Shown here: positions 12,021-21,674 of the stretch, piece after piece
Layout of the letters: the number at the start of each line of letters is the position of its first letter
Position numbering within the stretch: the stretch's first letter is position 1
Source: Thiohalospira halophila DSM 15071
GTDB taxonomy: Bacteria; Pseudomonadota; Gammaproteobacteria; Thiohalospirales; Thiohalospiraceae
Assembly: GCF_900112605.1 (NCBI RefSeq)
Contig: NZ_FOMJ01000001.1
Coordinates: forward strand, 706,577 to 770,576
Length of the DNA: 64,000 bases
Direction: 5' to 3'
Notes under the pieces: generated by a model
What the model saw: the letters and a program-made list of their open reading frames with translations, nothing else
What the model was told of the DNA's origin: nothing
Databases searched by the model: none
Program-made: the position numbers and the translations under genes

Positions 12021-14303
12021 CTAGTAGGGCGTGCCGATGTTGAACTGGATGGCATCGAGCTCGTCGCCGCTCTCGTGGGCGAGGGGCTTGGCGTAGCTCA
12101 ATTTTAATACGCCCATGGGGGTCAGCCAAACCACGCCGGCCCCGTAGGAGGCCCGGAAATCCTCGGGGGCGAACGCGTCGACATCCTCCCAGACGTTGCC
12201 GGCATCCACGAAGAGCCCCAGGCGCAGCGACTCGCTCCCCCCCGGCGGGAAGAGGTACTCCAGGGTGGCATTTGCCTCAAAGGCGCCGCCGATGGAGCGG
12301 TCGATCCCCTCCCCGGTGGCGCGCGGCCCCAGGGAGTTGGAGCGGAAGCCGCGCACGGAACCGGTACCGCCACCGTAGTAGTTCTCGAAGATGGGAAGGT
12401 CCTCGGTGCCGCCGTAACCGTCACCGTAGTTGACCTCCATATCCAGGGCGAGGGTCGATTCCTCGAACAGCGGAACCCAGTACTCCGGCCGCAGGCTCGC
12501 CTTGAAGTACTCCAGTTTGCTGCCCGGCAGTGCGGTCTTGAGGGAAGTCCGCAGGCGAGCCCCATCGGTGGGGAAGACCCCCTGGTTGCGGCTGTCGTAG
12601 TTCCAGCCGGTGGTCAGCAGCACGTTGCCGTAGCGGCCGCCGTACTCGTCGAGGAACTCGAAGATCTCGTCGGGGGAGTTGGAGGTCGATTTGAGGTTGG
12701 TCTCCTGGTAGTCCAGGCCCAGGCGGAAGCTGCTGGTCTCCCCCTGGGGGAAGCCGTAGCTCACGCCGCCGCCGTAGGAGTCGGTGATGTAGCTGGCAAT
12801 GTAGGCCTCGCCGGCATCCGTGGAGCGGTAGAAGCCGTTGAAGCTTCGGCTCACCCCGTTCTTCGTGTAGTAGGGGTTGGTGTAACTGGCGTCGTAGACC
12901 GTGCTCACCTCGGAGTTATTCACCGTGAGGCTGTTGTGCGTCCCGGTACCGAGGAAGTTGCGCTGGCTGACGCTGGCATTGACCAGCGCCCCCTGGGACT
13001 CGGAATAGCCCACGCCGGCGGAGAGGGAGCCCGAAGGCCGCTCGGTCACGGAGACCTTGAGGTCCACCTGGTCGTCGGTCCCGGAGACCCGCTGGGTCTC
13101 GATGTTGACCTGTTCGAAGAAGCCCAGCCGATTCAGGCGCCGGCGCGAGAGGTCCACGCGGGAGGGCAGGAGCAGGGCCCGCTCCATCTGCCGGATCTCG
13201 CGCCGGATCACCCGGTCCTTGGTCTTGGTGTTGCCGGTGATCTCGATGCGCCGTACGTAGACCCGTTTGCCCGGCTCCACCCGGAACGTGACCCCGACCT
13301 CGCGATTCTCACGGTCAAAGGAGGGCTCGGGATTGACGTTGGCGAAGGCGAAGCCCTCTTCCGCCAGGCGCTCCGTAATCCTTTCGCTGGTCCGTGTTAC
13401 ACGGCTGCGCGAGAAGACCTCGCCGGGCTCGATGGCGACCAGGTCCTCCAGCTCTTCCCGGGGAACGGGGAAGCGCCCCACCAGCCGGGTCTGCGACACC
13501 GTGAACTGCTCGCCCTCCTCGACGTTGACGTCGATGTAGACCTCCTCCAGGTCCGGCGTCAGCGAGACCTGGCTGGAGGTGATGCTGAAATCGACATAGC
13601 CGCGGTCGAGGTAGTGGGAGCGCAGGGATTCCAGGTCACCGGTGAGGCGCTGCTGGGAATAGCGATCATTGCCGGAGAAGAACTGCAGCGGACCGCGCGG
13701 ACCCAGCTGGAAGTCGTCCAGGAGGTCGGCCTCTTCGTAGGCGCGGTTGCCGGTGATGTTCAGGCCCTGGATCCGGGCGACATCCCCCTCCCGGATATCG
13801 ATGTTGACCGCCACGCGGTTCCGCGCCAGCGGCTCCACCGTGGTATCAATGGCGACGCCGTACTTGCCGTTGGCGTAATACTGCCGCCGCAGCTCCTGCT
13901 CCATGCGATCCAGTACGGAACGGTCGAAGATGCGGCCCTCCACCAGGCCGATCATCTCCAGATTCTTTTCCAGGTCCTCGCTGCGGATGTCCTCGTTGCC
14001 CTCGATGGAGAGGCTGGCAATGGAGGGCCGTTCGCTCACCTGGATGACGAGGGTATCCCTGTCGCGCTCCAGGCGGACGTCGTGGAAGTAGCCGGTGGCA
14101 AAGAGCTCCCGGACCGCGGCCGCAGCGAGGCCGCCATCCAGTTCGTCGCCCTCCTCCACGGGAAGATCGTCGAGAACGCTGCCGGCGGAGATCCGCTGCA
14201 GCCCCTGGACTTCGATGGCCTCCACCCGGAAGGGGTCGAAGGCGTGGGCCGTGCTTGCCAGGAGGCCGCCGAGGGCGACCCCGAGAATCCATCTGAACAT
14301 CAT
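12021..14303 (-). CDS. bamA: outer membrane protein assembly factor BamA
   Basis: BamA is the beta-barrel insertase of the outer membrane. The 760-aa precursor has a signal peptide ending at ASTAHA, five POTRA domains (the first starts FRVEAIEVQGLQRIS) and a C-terminal Omp85 barrel with the conserved VRGF loop segment (SVRGFRSNSLGPR). The barrel ends in an aromatic residue (Y) rather than the more common F or W. Start codon ATG is at 14303 or 14300 (two adjacent ATGs); the 13 open codons upstream are not signal-like. It follows rseP by 38 bp. Confidence 0.96.
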   Translation of the reverse strand: MMFRWILGVALGGLLASTAHAFDPFRVEAIEVQGLQRISAGSVLDDLPVEEGDELDGGLAAAAVRELFATGYFHDVRLERDRDTLVIQVSERPSIASLSIEGNEDIRSEDLEKNLEMIGLVEGRIFDRSVLDRMEQELRRQYYANGKYGVAIDTTVEPLARNRVAVNIDIREGDVARIQGLNITGNRAYEEADLLDDFQLGPRGPLQFFSGNDRYSQQRLTGDLESLRSHYLDRGYVDFSITSSQVSLTPDLEEVYIDVNVEEGEQFTVSQTRLVGRFPVPREELEDLVAIEPGEVFSRSRVTRTSERITERLAEEGFAFANVNPEPSFDRENREVGVTFRVEPGKRVYVRRIEITGNTKTKDRVIRREIRQMERALLLPSRVDLSRRRLNRLGFFEQVNIETQRVSGTDDQVDLKVSVTERPSGSLSAGVGYSESQGALVNASVSQRNFLGTGTHNSLTVNNSEVSTVYDASYTNPYYTKNGVSRSFNGFYRSTDAGEAYIASYITDSYGGGVSYGFPQGETSSFRLGLDYQETNLKSTSNSPDEIFEFLDEYGGRYGNVLLTTGWNYDSRNQGVFPTDGARLRTSLKTALPGSKLEYFKASLRPEYWVPLFEESTLALDMEVNYGDGYGGTEDLPIFENYYGGGTGSVRGFRSNSLGPRATGEGIDRSIGGAFEANATLEYLFPPGGSESLRLGLFVDAGNVWEDVDAFAPEDFRASYGAGVVWLTPMGVLKLSYAKPLAHESGDELDAIQFNIGTPY

Positions 14304-14341
14304 CCCGCCCGTTAGGGAGCCGTTGAACCCATCCCCCCGCA

Positions 14342-15703
14342 TCAGGAGAAGAGCCGCGACAGGTCGTTATAGAAGGCCAGCCCCATTAGGGCGAGAATGG
14401 CCGCGAGGCCGATGCGCTGGCCCAGGGCCTCGGTCTGCTCGGAGACAGGGCTGCCCTTGAAAAGCTCGATACCGTAATACAGCAGATGGCCGCCATCCAG
14501 TAGCGGCACCGGCAGGAGGTTGATGACCCCCAGGCTGATGCTCACCACCGCCAGGAACGAAATGAACTGCACGAAGCCGGCATCGGCGGTATAGCCGGCG
14601 AACTGGGCGATGGTGATGGGCCCGCTGAGATTCTCCAGCGAGGCCTGGCCGACAACCATCCGCCCCAGCACCTTGAGGGTCATGGTCGCGGTCTCCCAGG
14701 TCCGGATCACGCCCTCGCCCAGTGCCGCCACGGGGCCGAAGCGCTGGACGGCGCGATACTCCGCCGGCATCGACCCCGGCGGCTCCACCCCGGCCCCGAT
14801 GCGGCCATAGGGCTCCCCTTCCGGTCGCGGAACGGCCTCGGGGGTCACGGTGACCTGACGCTGGCCGAGGTCATCCTCCACCGTCAACGCCAGCGGCTCG
14901 CCGGGGCTGGCCTGGACCCGCTCCACAAGTTCGCGCCACCCGGCCACCGGCTCCCCCGCCGCTGCGGCGATGCGATCGCCGGCCTTGAGACCGGCCCGGT
15001 CCGCGGGACTGCCCGACTCGATCTCGCCGAGGACCGGCGGAATGGCCGGCCGCGCCGGGGTCATGCCCAGACGCCCGCCCAGGTCGCCGCTGCGCGCGGC
15101 ATCCGGCATGCGCGGGACCTCCAGGGTCACCGTCTCCTCGCGGCCGTCACGCTGCAGGGTAATCTTCACCGTCTCGCCGTCCAGGGCCGCCGGCAGCAGG
15201 GACTGCATGGCCGCCCCCCAGGTCGAGGCCGGCCGCCCCTCCACAGCGACGATGGCGTCCCCGGCTGCCAACCCGGCCCGGGCAGCGGCGGAATCCGGAT
15301 CGACGGCGTCCACCGTCGCCTGCAGGCCGGGCATCCCCAGGACCAGCATCAGCCAGTAGGCGACGATGGCGAAGAGGAAGTTGGCCACCGGACCGGCGAG
15401 CACCACGGCGGTCCGCCAGCCCAGCGGGCGGTTGTTGAAGGCGCGATGGCGCTCGGCCGGGTCCACCTCGCCCTCGCGTTCGTCCAGCATCTTCACGTAG
15501 CCACCGATGGGCAGTGCGGCCAGGACGTATTCCGTGCCGTCCTTTCCGGTCCGGCGCAGCAGGGGGCGGCCCATGCCCACGGAGAAGCGCAGCACCCGCA
15601 CCCCGGCCCAGCGCGCCACCCGGAAGTGGCCGTACTCGTGGACCGTGACCAGTATGCCGATGGCCACCGCGAAGGCAGCGAGCGTGAACAGGAGATCGCC
15701 CAT
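14342..15703 (-). CDS. rseP: RIP metalloprotease RseP
   Basis: RseP is the site-2 protease that cleaves anti-sigma factors such as RseA in the inner membrane to release the envelope stress sigma factor, and it clears leftover signal peptides. The 453-aa protein has the zinc motif HEYGH at residues 22-26 in the first membrane segment, two PDZ domains (roughly 110-195 and 210-290), an LDGGHLLYYGIEL segment with the third zinc ligand, and a final membrane segment. It sits directly upstream of bamA, as is usual, tying envelope stress control to outer-membrane assembly. Confidence 0.96.
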   Translation of the reverse strand: MGDLLFTLAAFAVAIGILVTVHEYGHFRVARWAGVRVLRFSVGMGRPLLRRTGKDGTEYVLAALPIGGYVKMLDEREGEVDPAERHRAFNNRPLGWRTAVVLAGPVANFLFAIVAYWLMLVLGMPGLQATVDAVDPDSAAARAGLAAGDAIVAVEGRPASTWGAAMQSLLPAALDGETVKITLQRDGREETVTLEVPRMPDAARSGDLGGRLGMTPARPAIPPVLGEIESGSPADRAGLKAGDRIAAAAGEPVAGWRELVERVQASPGEPLALTVEDDLGQRQVTVTPEAVPRPEGEPYGRIGAGVEPPGSMPAEYRAVQRFGPVAALGEGVIRTWETATMTLKVLGRMVVGQASLENLSGPITIAQFAGYTADAGFVQFISFLAVVSISLGVINLLPVPLLDGGHLLYYGIELFKGSPVSEQTEALGQRIGLAAILALMGLAFYNDLSRLFS

Positions 15704-15706
15704 GTA

Positions 15707-16894
15707 CTAGGGACTCCCGTGAGCGGGCAGGAGTTGCATGGCCGCCTCGCGCGCCCGTTCGTCGGCGGCGAGGATGGTCGCCAGCTCCGCCGCGGGTTCG
15801 GCCGCCACCCGGTCCAGCGTGGCAGCGATGACCCGGGCGATACCCGGGAAGTCCAGTGTCCCGTCCAGGAAGGCGGCCACCGCCACCTCGTTGGCGGCGT
15901 TGAGGATGGCCGGCGCCGTCCCCCCCTCGCGTATGGCGCGGTAGGCCAGGGGCAGGCAGGGGAAGCGCTCGGGGTCCGGGGCCTGGAAGTGGAGCGTCCC
16001 GCAGGCCACCAGGTCCAGGGGATCCACCCCGGCATCCACCCGATCCGGCCAGGCCAGGGCGTGGGCGATGGGGGTGCGCATGTCCGGATTGCCCAGCTCC
16101 GCCATCACCGCCCCGTCACGATAGCTCACCATGGAATGGACGATACTGTCGGGATGGATGACCACCTCCACCCGGTCGGGATCGGCGCCGAAGAGCCAGC
16201 AGGCCTCGATGACCTCCAGCCCCTTGTTCATCATGGTGGCCGAGTCCACGGAGATCTTGCGGCCCATGTCCCAGTTGGGGTGGGCGCACGCCTCGTCCGG
16301 CGTCACCGCGGCCAGGTCGGCGGGGTCCCGGTCCCGGAAGGGCCCGCCGGAGGCGGTAAGGAGGATCCGCTCCACCCCGGCGGCATCCAGGTCGGGGCGG
16401 CCGTCGGGCAGGCACTGGAAGATGGCGTTGTGCTCGCTGTCGATGGGGAGCAGCTCGGCGCCGCCCTCCCGGACGGCCTCCATGAAGAGCGCCCCGGCCA
16501 TGACCAGGGACTCCTTGTTGGCCAGCAGGACGCGCTTGCCGGCGCGCGCGGCGGCCAGGGCCGGCCGCAGTCCGGCGGCACCGACCACCGCCGCCATGAC
16601 CTGGTCCACCGCCGGGTCGCCGGCCACCGCCTCCATGGCCTCGATCCCGGCCTGCACCTGGATGCCGGTGAGCCCCTCGTCGGCAAGGCGCGCGCGCAGC
16701 CGGTCGGCGGCGGCGGCATCCGCCATGACCACCACCGCCGGACGGAACTGCCAGCACTGCTCCACCAGCGGCTCCTCGCGACTGCCGGCCGCCAGGGCCA
16801 GGACCCGGAAGCGATCCGGGTGGCGGGCGATGACGTCCAGCGTACTGGTACCGACGCTGCCGGTACTCCCGAAGACGGCGATGTTACGACTCAT
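15707..16894 (-). CDS. dxr: 1-deoxy-D-xylulose-5-phosphate reductoisomerase
   Basis: Dxr converts DXP to 2-C-methyl-D-erythritol 4-phosphate with NADPH, the committed step of the MEP isoprenoid pathway and the fosmidomycin target. The protein begins with the Rossmann motif [15 protein letters not shown] and contains [25 protein letters not shown] and the [10 protein letters not shown] and [18 protein letters not shown] segments that bind metal and substrate. Length is 395 aa. Its start overlaps the cdsA stop by 4 bp and its stop lies 3 bp before rseP. Confidence 0.97.
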   Translation of the reverse strand: MSRNIAVFGSTGSVGTSTLDVIARHPDRFRVLALAAGSREEPLVEQCWQFRPAVVVMADAAAADRLRARLADEGLTGIQVQAGIEAMEAVAGDPAVDQVMAAVVGAAGLRPALAAARAGKRVLLANKESLVMAGALFMEAVREGGAELLPIDSEHNAIFQCLPDGRPDLDAAGVERILLTASGGPFRDRDPADLAAVTPDEACAHPNWDMGRKISVDSATMMNKGLEVIEACWLFGADPDRVEVVIHPDSIVHSMVSYRDGAVMAELGNPDMRTPIAHALAWPDRVDAGVDPLDLVACGTLHFQAPDPERFPCLPLAYRAIREGGTAPAILNAANEVAVAAFLDGTLDFPGIARVIAATLDRVAAEPAAELATILAADERAREAAMQLLPAHGSP

Positions 16895-17688
16895 GTCACC
16901 AGCTCCAGGCCCAGGACGAAGACCGGCGTCGCCGCAAGCAGGCTGTCCACGCGATCCAGGACACCGCCGTGGCCGGGAAACAGGGTCCCGCTGTCCTTGC
17001 GATCGGCGGCGCGCTTGAGCAGGGACTCCCCGAGATCGCCGACCACGGAGGCCGCCACCGTCACGGCCGCGACCACCGAGAAGCCGGAGGGGATGGTGAG
17101 GCCGGCCGCCATCGCGATGGCACTACCCGCCAGCAGGGCCAGGGCGAGCCCGCCGATGGCGCCCTCCCAGGTCTTGCCCGGGCTTACGGAAGGCGCCAGC
17201 CGGTGGCGGCCCAGGGCGCGCCCGGCGAAGTAGGCCCCGGTATCCGCGCCCCAGATGGTGAACATCAGCACCAGGACCCACCAGGGGCCGTCGTCCAGCC
17301 CGTGGAGATGGGCCAGGGAGAACCAGGCCGGGATGATGGCGAGCAGACCGGCGGCACGACCGAGGGGATGGCGCCACAACCAGTCGCCTCGAGGGTGAGC
17401 GAACACCAGCCCCAGGACGCCGAGCCACCAGGCGGCGCCCACGGCCGCGACGGCCACTGGCGCCGGTTCGGCCAGGACCACCCCGGCCGCCAGGACCCCC
17501 ACCAGGCCGACGTAACCCACCGAGCCTGCCGGGGAGCAACCGCTGAGATCCCCCCACTCGCGGGCCCCCAGGAGGATAAAGAAGGCGATGAGCCCGGCGA
17601 AGGCCCCGGTGGGCAGGAGCAGGATGGCCGTAATGAGGCCCGCTGCGAGGATCGAGGCCGTGATGACCCGCTTGGCGAGCACGCTCAT
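16891..17688 (-). CDS. cdsA: phosphatidate cytidylyltransferase
   Basis: CdsA makes CDP-diacylglycerol from phosphatidic acid and CTP, feeding all phospholipid synthesis. The 265-aa protein is almost entirely hydrophobic with about 7-8 membrane segments, and its C-terminal part carries the family signature [12 protein letters not shown] followed by [17 protein letters not shown]. Start is ATG 17688 ([14 protein letters not shown]), with uppS overlapping by 4 bp; the frame upstream is inside uppS. It is one gene in the uppS-cdsA-dxr-rseP chain of overlapping genes. Confidence 0.95.
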   Translation of the reverse strand: MSVLAKRVITASILAAGLITAILLLPTGAFAGLIAFFILLGAREWGDLSGCSPAGSVGYVGLVGVLAAGVVLAEPAPVAVAAVGAAWWLGVLGLVFAHPRGDWLWRHPLGRAAGLLAIIPAWFSLAHLHGLDDGPWWVLVLMFTIWGADTGAYFAGRALGRHRLAPSVSPGKTWEGAIGGLALALLAGSAIAMAAGLTIPSGFSVVAAVTVAASVVGDLGESLLKRAADRKDSGTLFPGHGGVLDRVDSLLAATPVFVLGLELVT

Positions 17689-18443
17689 CTTCCCACCTGC
17701 TCGCCGGTCTTGCCGAACCGGCGCTGCCGACCCCGGAAGGATTCCAGTGCGGTCTCGAAGGCGTCCCGATCGAAATCGGGCCACAGGGTATCGGTGAAAT
17801 AGAGCTCCGTGTAGGCGAGCTGCCACAGCACGAAGTTGCTGATCCGCTGCTCGCCCCCGGTGCGGATGAAGAGATCGGGCTCCGGGAGGTCGGCCAGGGC
17901 CAGCTCGGAACCCAGACGCTCCGGTGTGATGGCCTCGGGGTCCAGCTCCCCGGCCCGGGCCCGCTCCGCCAGCCGCCGGGCAGCCGTGGCGAGATCCCAG
18001 CGCCCGCCGTAGTTGGCGGCGATGTTGAGATTCAGGCCGGTGTTGTTGCGGGTCTGCTCCTCGCCGGCGGTGATGCGCTCGGCCAGGGCATCGGAGAGGC
18101 CGGAGCGGTCACCGATGATGCGCAGGCGGACATTGTTCTCGTCCAGCCGGTTCACCTCCCGCTGCAGGGCCTCCATGAAGAGCTCCATGAGCGCCCCCAC
18201 CTCGGTGGCCGGCCGCCGCCAGTTCTCGGTGGAGAAGGCGAACAGCGTCAGGGCTTCGACTCCCTTCTCCCCGCACGCCTCGACAAGGGAGCGGACATTG
18301 CCGACTCCCGAGCGGTGGCCGGCGACCCGCGGCATCAGGCGCTTGCGCGCCCAGCGTCCGGAGCCGTCCATGATGACGGCCACGTGCCTTGGAACGGGGC
18401 CGTCCCCGGAGCCCGTCGAGTCGCCCTGATCTGCCATCGCCAA
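17685..18443 (-). CDS. uppS: undecaprenyl diphosphate synthase (cis-prenyltransferase)
   Basis: UppS extends FPP with eight isopentenyl units to make the C55 lipid carrier for peptidoglycan and O-antigen. The motif HVAVIMDGSGRWA (D26, R30) and FAFSTENWRRP are plain, and the C-terminal LFIRTGGEQRISNF carries the second substrate site. The residue after DG is serine where most of the family has asparagine (N28 in E. coli). TTG at 18443 has GGAGAG at a good distance, while ATG 18437 is two codons later without a close ribosome site, so TTG is preferred. Length is 252 aa. Confidence 0.94.
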   Translation of the reverse strand: MAMADQGDSTGSGDGPVPRHVAVIMDGSGRWARKRLMPRVAGHRSGVGNVRSLVEACGEKGVEALTLFAFSTENWRRPATEVGALMELFMEALQREVNRLDENNVRLRIIGDRSGLSDALAERITAGEEQTRNNTGLNLNIAANYGGRWDLATAARRLAERARAGELDPEAITPERLGSELALADLPEPDLFIRTGGEQRISNFVLWQLAYTELYFTDTLWPDFDRDAFETALESFRGRQRRFGKTGEQVGR

Positions 18444-18459
18444 CGCTACTCTCCGGGGC

Positions 18460-19017
18460 CTAAAGGGACATCAGGTCCTGTTCCTTCTCCTCGGCGACCT
18501 GGTCCACCAACCCCGTGTACTTGTCGGTGAGCTTCTGGATCGCCTCCTCGCCCGCGCGCTCGTCGTCCTCGGAGATCTCCTTCTCCTTGAGCAGGCCCTT
18601 GAGGTCCGAATTGGCGTCCCGACGGATGTTGCGGATGGCCACCCGCGCCTTCTCCGCCTCCTGGCGGACCAGCTTGCCCATCTCCTTGCGCCGTTCCTCG
18701 GTGAGCGGCGGCAGGGGGACGCGGATGAGGTCCCCGTTGGTCGCCGGGTTGAGGCCCAGATCGGAGTTCATGATGGCCTTCTCCACCACCGGCACCATGG
18801 ACTTCTCCCATGGTTTGACGGTGAGGGTCCGGGCATCCTCGACCCCGATATTGGCCGCCTGATTCAGCGGCATCTCGGAGCCGTAGTACTCCACGGTGAT
18901 ATGGTCGAGCAGGCTGGAGTGGGCCCGGCCGGTGCGGAGCTTGCGCAACTCCCCGCGCAGGGCATCCACGGATTTCTCCATGCGCTGTTCGGCGTCTTGC
19001 TGGATGTCGTCGATCAT
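18460..19017 (-). CDS. frr: ribosome recycling factor
   Basis: RRF, with EF-G, splits post-termination ribosomes. The 185-aa protein shows the two-domain L-shape pattern: a helical start [34 protein letters not shown], the beta-domain [16 protein letters not shown], and [15 protein letters not shown] before the long C-terminal helices. Its start overlaps pyrH by 4 bp (ATGA) and uppS follows after about 17 bp. The pyrH-frr pair is standard in bacteria. Confidence 0.97.
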   Translation of the reverse strand: MIDDIQQDAEQRMEKSVDALRGELRKLRTGRAHSSLLDHITVEYYGSEMPLNQAANIGVEDARTLTVKPWEKSMVPVVEKAIMNSDLGLNPATNGDLIRVPLPPLTEERRKEMGKLVRQEAEKARVAIRNIRRDANSDLKGLLKEKEISEDDERAGEEAIQKLTDKYTGLVDQVAEEKEQDLMSL

Positions 19018-19757
19018 GCGGCTTCCCCTCGTTCCACCAGGGTACCCTCGTCCTCCCCCTGGACCACGCGCATCAGCGCCCCGGGCTTGTTGATGTTGAA
19101 GACCCGGAGCGGGAGATTGTGGTCCCGGCAGAGGACGATGGCCGTGGCATCCATGACATTGAGTCGGCGGGCCAGGACGTCGTCGTAGGTCAGGTGAGCG
19201 TAGCGTTCCGCCGCGGGGTTGGAGACCGGGTCGTCGGAGTAGACCCCGTCGACCTTGGTCGCCTTGATGACGATGTCGGCATCGATCTCGATGGCGCGAA
19301 GGCTGGCCGCGGAATCCGTGGTGAAGAAGGGATTCCCGGTGCCGGCGGCGAAGATCACCACCCGCCCCTTCTCCAGGTGGCGAATGGCGCGGCGCCGGAT
19401 GTAGTCCTCACAGACCTCGTGCATCTGCAGGGCCGACATCACCCGGGCCTTGAGCCGCTGCTGCTCCAGGGCATCCTGCATGGAGAGGGCATTCATGACC
19501 GTGGCCATCATGCCCATCTTGTCAGCAGTGGCCCGGTGCATGCCCGAGGCCGCCAGAGAGACGCCTCGGAAGATGTTGCCGCCACCGATGACCAGACCCA
19601 CCTCGACGCCGGCGGCGGCGATCTCTTCCACCTCCGCGGCGATACGCTGGATGACGGCGGGATCCACCCCGAAGGAGCGATCCCCCATCAGGGCCTCGCC
19701 CGAGAGCTTCAGCAGAACCCGCTTGTAGCGGGGCTGTCCCGATTCGCCGTCTCCCAT
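19014..19757 (-). CDS. pyrH: UMP kinase
   Basis: PyrH phosphorylates UMP to UDP and is a hexameric amino-acid-kinase-fold enzyme, regulated in relatives by GTP and UTP. Recognised by [53 protein letters not shown] and [10 protein letters not shown]. Length is 247 aa, with a short N-terminal tail before the first strand. It begins 7 bp after tsf and overlaps frr, so translation factors and pyrimidine supply are transcribed together. Confidence 0.97.
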   Translation of the reverse strand: MGDGESGQPRYKRVLLKLSGEALMGDRSFGVDPAVIQRIAAEVEEIAAAGVEVGLVIGGGNIFRGVSLAASGMHRATADKMGMMATVMNALSMQDALEQQRLKARVMSALQMHEVCEDYIRRRAIRHLEKGRVVIFAAGTGNPFFTTDSAASLRAIEIDADIVIKATKVDGVYSDDPVSNPAAERYAHLTYDDVLARRLNVMDATAIVLCRDHNLPLRVFNINKPGALMRVVQGEDEGTLVERGEAA

Positions 19758-19764
19758 TCGCGTC

Positions 19765-20655
19765 TTAGCTCCCCTGGACCTGGGCCATGACCTCTTCGGC
19801 GAAGTTGGCCTCTTCCTTCTCGATGCCCTCGCCCACCTCCAGGCGGACGAAGCGCACGGTCTTTGCGCCCTTGTCCTCGAGGAGCTGCGCCACGCTCTGG
19901 TCCGGATCCTTGACGAAGGGCTGGCCCAGCAGGGTGACCTCCTTGAGGAACTTGTTGATCCGGCCCGTGATCATCTTCTCGATGATGTCCTGGGGCTTGC
20001 CGCTCTCCTCGGCCTGGGCCTGAAAGACGGCCTTCTCCTTCTCGATGAGCTCCTGCGGGACGTTCTCCTCGGCGATGCAGGCCGGGTTGCTGGCGGCCAC
20101 GTGCATGGCGATGTCCCGGGCCAGGTCGGCGTCGCCGCCCTCCAGCTCCACCAGCACGCCGATGCGCTCGCCGTGGAGATAATGGTTGAGAACGCCGTTG
20201 CCGCTGGTCTCGAAGAGCTCGAAGCGGCGGATGTCCATGTTCTCGCCCAGCTGGGCGATGAGCTGCTTGAGGGACTCGCGGATGGTCTCCGCATCGCCGG
20301 TGCGCGGGGCCATGTCCTTGAGGGCCTCCACATCGGCGGGCCGATCGCGGACGATGCGCTCGGCGATGCCCTGGGCGTACTCCTTGAACTGATCGCCCCG
20401 GGCCACAAAGTCGGTCTCGCAGTTGAGCTCGACGATGGCGCCGGCGGAGCCGTCATCGCTGTAGGCCACGGCGATGCGGCCCTCGGCGGCGGTCCGGTCG
20501 GCCTTCTTGTCGGCCTTGGCAAGGCCGGTCTTGCGCATGTGCTCGACCGCGGCCTCCATGTCGCCCTCGGTCTCCGTGAGGGCCTTCTTGCACTCCATCA
20601 TGCCGGCGCCGGTGCGCTCGCGCAGCTCCTTAACCTGGGCAGCAGAAATTGCCAT
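19765..20655 (-). CDS. tsf: translation elongation factor Ts
   Basis: EF-Ts exchanges GDP for GTP on EF-Tu. The protein starts with the UBA-like domain [18 protein letters not shown] (then ECKKAL), followed by the [14 protein letters not shown] segment that contacts EF-Tu. Length is 296 aa against 283 in E. coli. It lies 6 bp after rpsB with no terminator between them, so both depend on the rpsB promoter and leader. Confidence 0.97.
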   Translation of the reverse strand: MAISAAQVKELRERTGAGMMECKKALTETEGDMEAAVEHMRKTGLAKADKKADRTAAEGRIAVAYSDDGSAGAIVELNCETDFVARGDQFKEYAQGIAERIVRDRPADVEALKDMAPRTGDAETIRESLKQLIAQLGENMDIRRFELFETSGNGVLNHYLHGERIGVLVELEGGDADLARDIAMHVAASNPACIAEENVPQELIEKEKAVFQAQAEESGKPQDIIEKMITGRINKFLKEVTLLGQPFVKDPDQSVAQLLEDKGAKTVRFVRLEVGEGIEKEEANFAEEVMAQVQGS

Positions 20656-20661
20656 GGTCGT

Positions 20662-21456
20662 TCAACCCTCCGTCTGTTCGGTCGTCTCGGCTTCCGGCGC
20701 CTGCTCGGCGGCCTCGGAAGCGGGGGCCTCGTTCTCTTCCATCTCCACGAAGTCATCCGCGCCGAGATGGGCAGTGGAGCGCCGGCCCTCGTCAACGGCA
20801 TCGGCGATGGCGGTCACGTACATGCGCACCGCGCGGATGGCGTCATCGTTGCCCGGGATGACGTAATCGACACCCTTGGGCGAGTTGTTGGTATCCACCA
20901 CGCCGACCACCGGGATGCCCAGCTTGTTGGCCTCGTGGATGGCGTTCTTCTCGAAACCGACATCGACCACGAAGAGCGCGTCGGGCAGGCCGTTCATGTC
21001 CTTGATGCCGCCGAGGCTGCGCTCCAGCTTCTCCATCTCGCGGGTGCGCATCATCGCCTCCTTCTTGCGCATGGAGGCGAAGGTGCCGTCCTGGCTCATG
21101 GTCTCCAGGTCCTTGAGGCGGCGGATGGACTGCTTGACCGTCTTGAAGTTGGTCAGCATGCCGCCGAGCCAGCGGTGGTCCACGTAGGGCATCCCGCAGC
21201 GCTGCGCCTCGGTGCGGATGATCTCGCGGGCGGAGCGCTTGGTACCGACGAAGAGGATGTTCCCCTTGCGCGCGGCCAGGCCGCCGAGGAAGTTCTGGGC
21301 CTCTTTGAGCGCGGGGACCGTCTTCTCGAGGTTGATGATGTGGATCTTGTTGCGGGCGCCGAAGATGTAGGGCGCCATCTGCGGGTGCCAGTAGCGGGTC
21401 TGGTGGCCGAAGTGGACGCCGGCCTCCAGCATGTCTCGCATGGAGATGTTGGCCAT
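20662..21456 (-). CDS. rpsB: 30S ribosomal protein S2
   Basis: S2 binds late to the small subunit and is needed to bring S1 to the ribosome. The sequence [40 protein letters not shown] and [12 protein letters not shown] is typical. Start is ATG 21456, because the 35 open codons upstream fall in the structured leader. Length is 264 aa, and the C-terminus ends in an acidic Glu/Ala tail longer than needed for the fold. In enterobacteria S2 represses its own operon through the leader, and a structured leader is present here too. Confidence 0.97.
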   Translation of the reverse strand: MANISMRDMLEAGVHFGHQTRYWHPQMAPYIFGARNKIHIINLEKTVPALKEAQNFLGGLAARKGNILFVGTKRSAREIIRTEAQRCGMPYVDHRWLGGMLTNFKTVKQSIRRLKDLETMSQDGTFASMRKKEAMMRTREMEKLERSLGGIKDMNGLPDALFVVDVGFEKNAIHEANKLGIPVVGVVDTNNSPKGVDYVIPGNDDAIRAVRMYVTAIADAVDEGRRSTAHLGADDFVEMEENEAPASEAAEQAPEAETTEQTEG

Positions 21457-21489
21457 GTCGGTTGACTCCTGATTGTCGGGTTGCGCCTC

Positions 21490-21585
21490 CACGGACCCCG
21501 CGCGCCGAACCCCTTGCGGGGCACCCCGACGCGCGTTGCGCGGGTCCGTGTGTGGATTCATCCGGCGGGTAACCCCGCGGATGTC
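21490..21585 (-). promoter_or_regulatory. structured rpsB 5' leader (candidate S2 autoregulatory RNA)
   Basis: Between the rpsB promoter and its start codon the transcript can form two strong stems. One pairs GCGCGGGTCCGTG (21538-21550) with 21490-21503, with one bulged base, and encloses smaller GC stems. The other is the hairpin GCGGG-GTTA-CCCGC nearer the promoter, around 21566-21582. Enterobacterial rpsB leaders fold into hairpins bound by S2, so a similar feedback role is likely by analogy. No sequence identity to that RNA family is claimed. Confidence 0.5.
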
Positions 21586-21608
21586 GGGTTTGCCTTGAAG
21601 GCGCGCGG

Positions 21609-21637
21609 TTTATACCATGAATTGCTTTCCCGGACAA
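21609..21637 (-). promoter_or_regulatory. sigma-70 promoter of rpsB-tsf
   Basis: On the minus strand TTGTCC (21637-21632) and TATAAA (21614-21609) are separated by exactly 17 bp, and TGG precedes the -10 as in extended -10 promoters. Transcription would begin near 21602 after a GC-rich discriminator (CCGCGCGCC), the kind linked to stringent control of translation genes. The predicted leader is about 145 nt. Confidence 0.7.
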
Positions 21638-21674
21638 ACCGGCCCGCGCGTCATGGCGGGCCTTCAGGAGCCCC

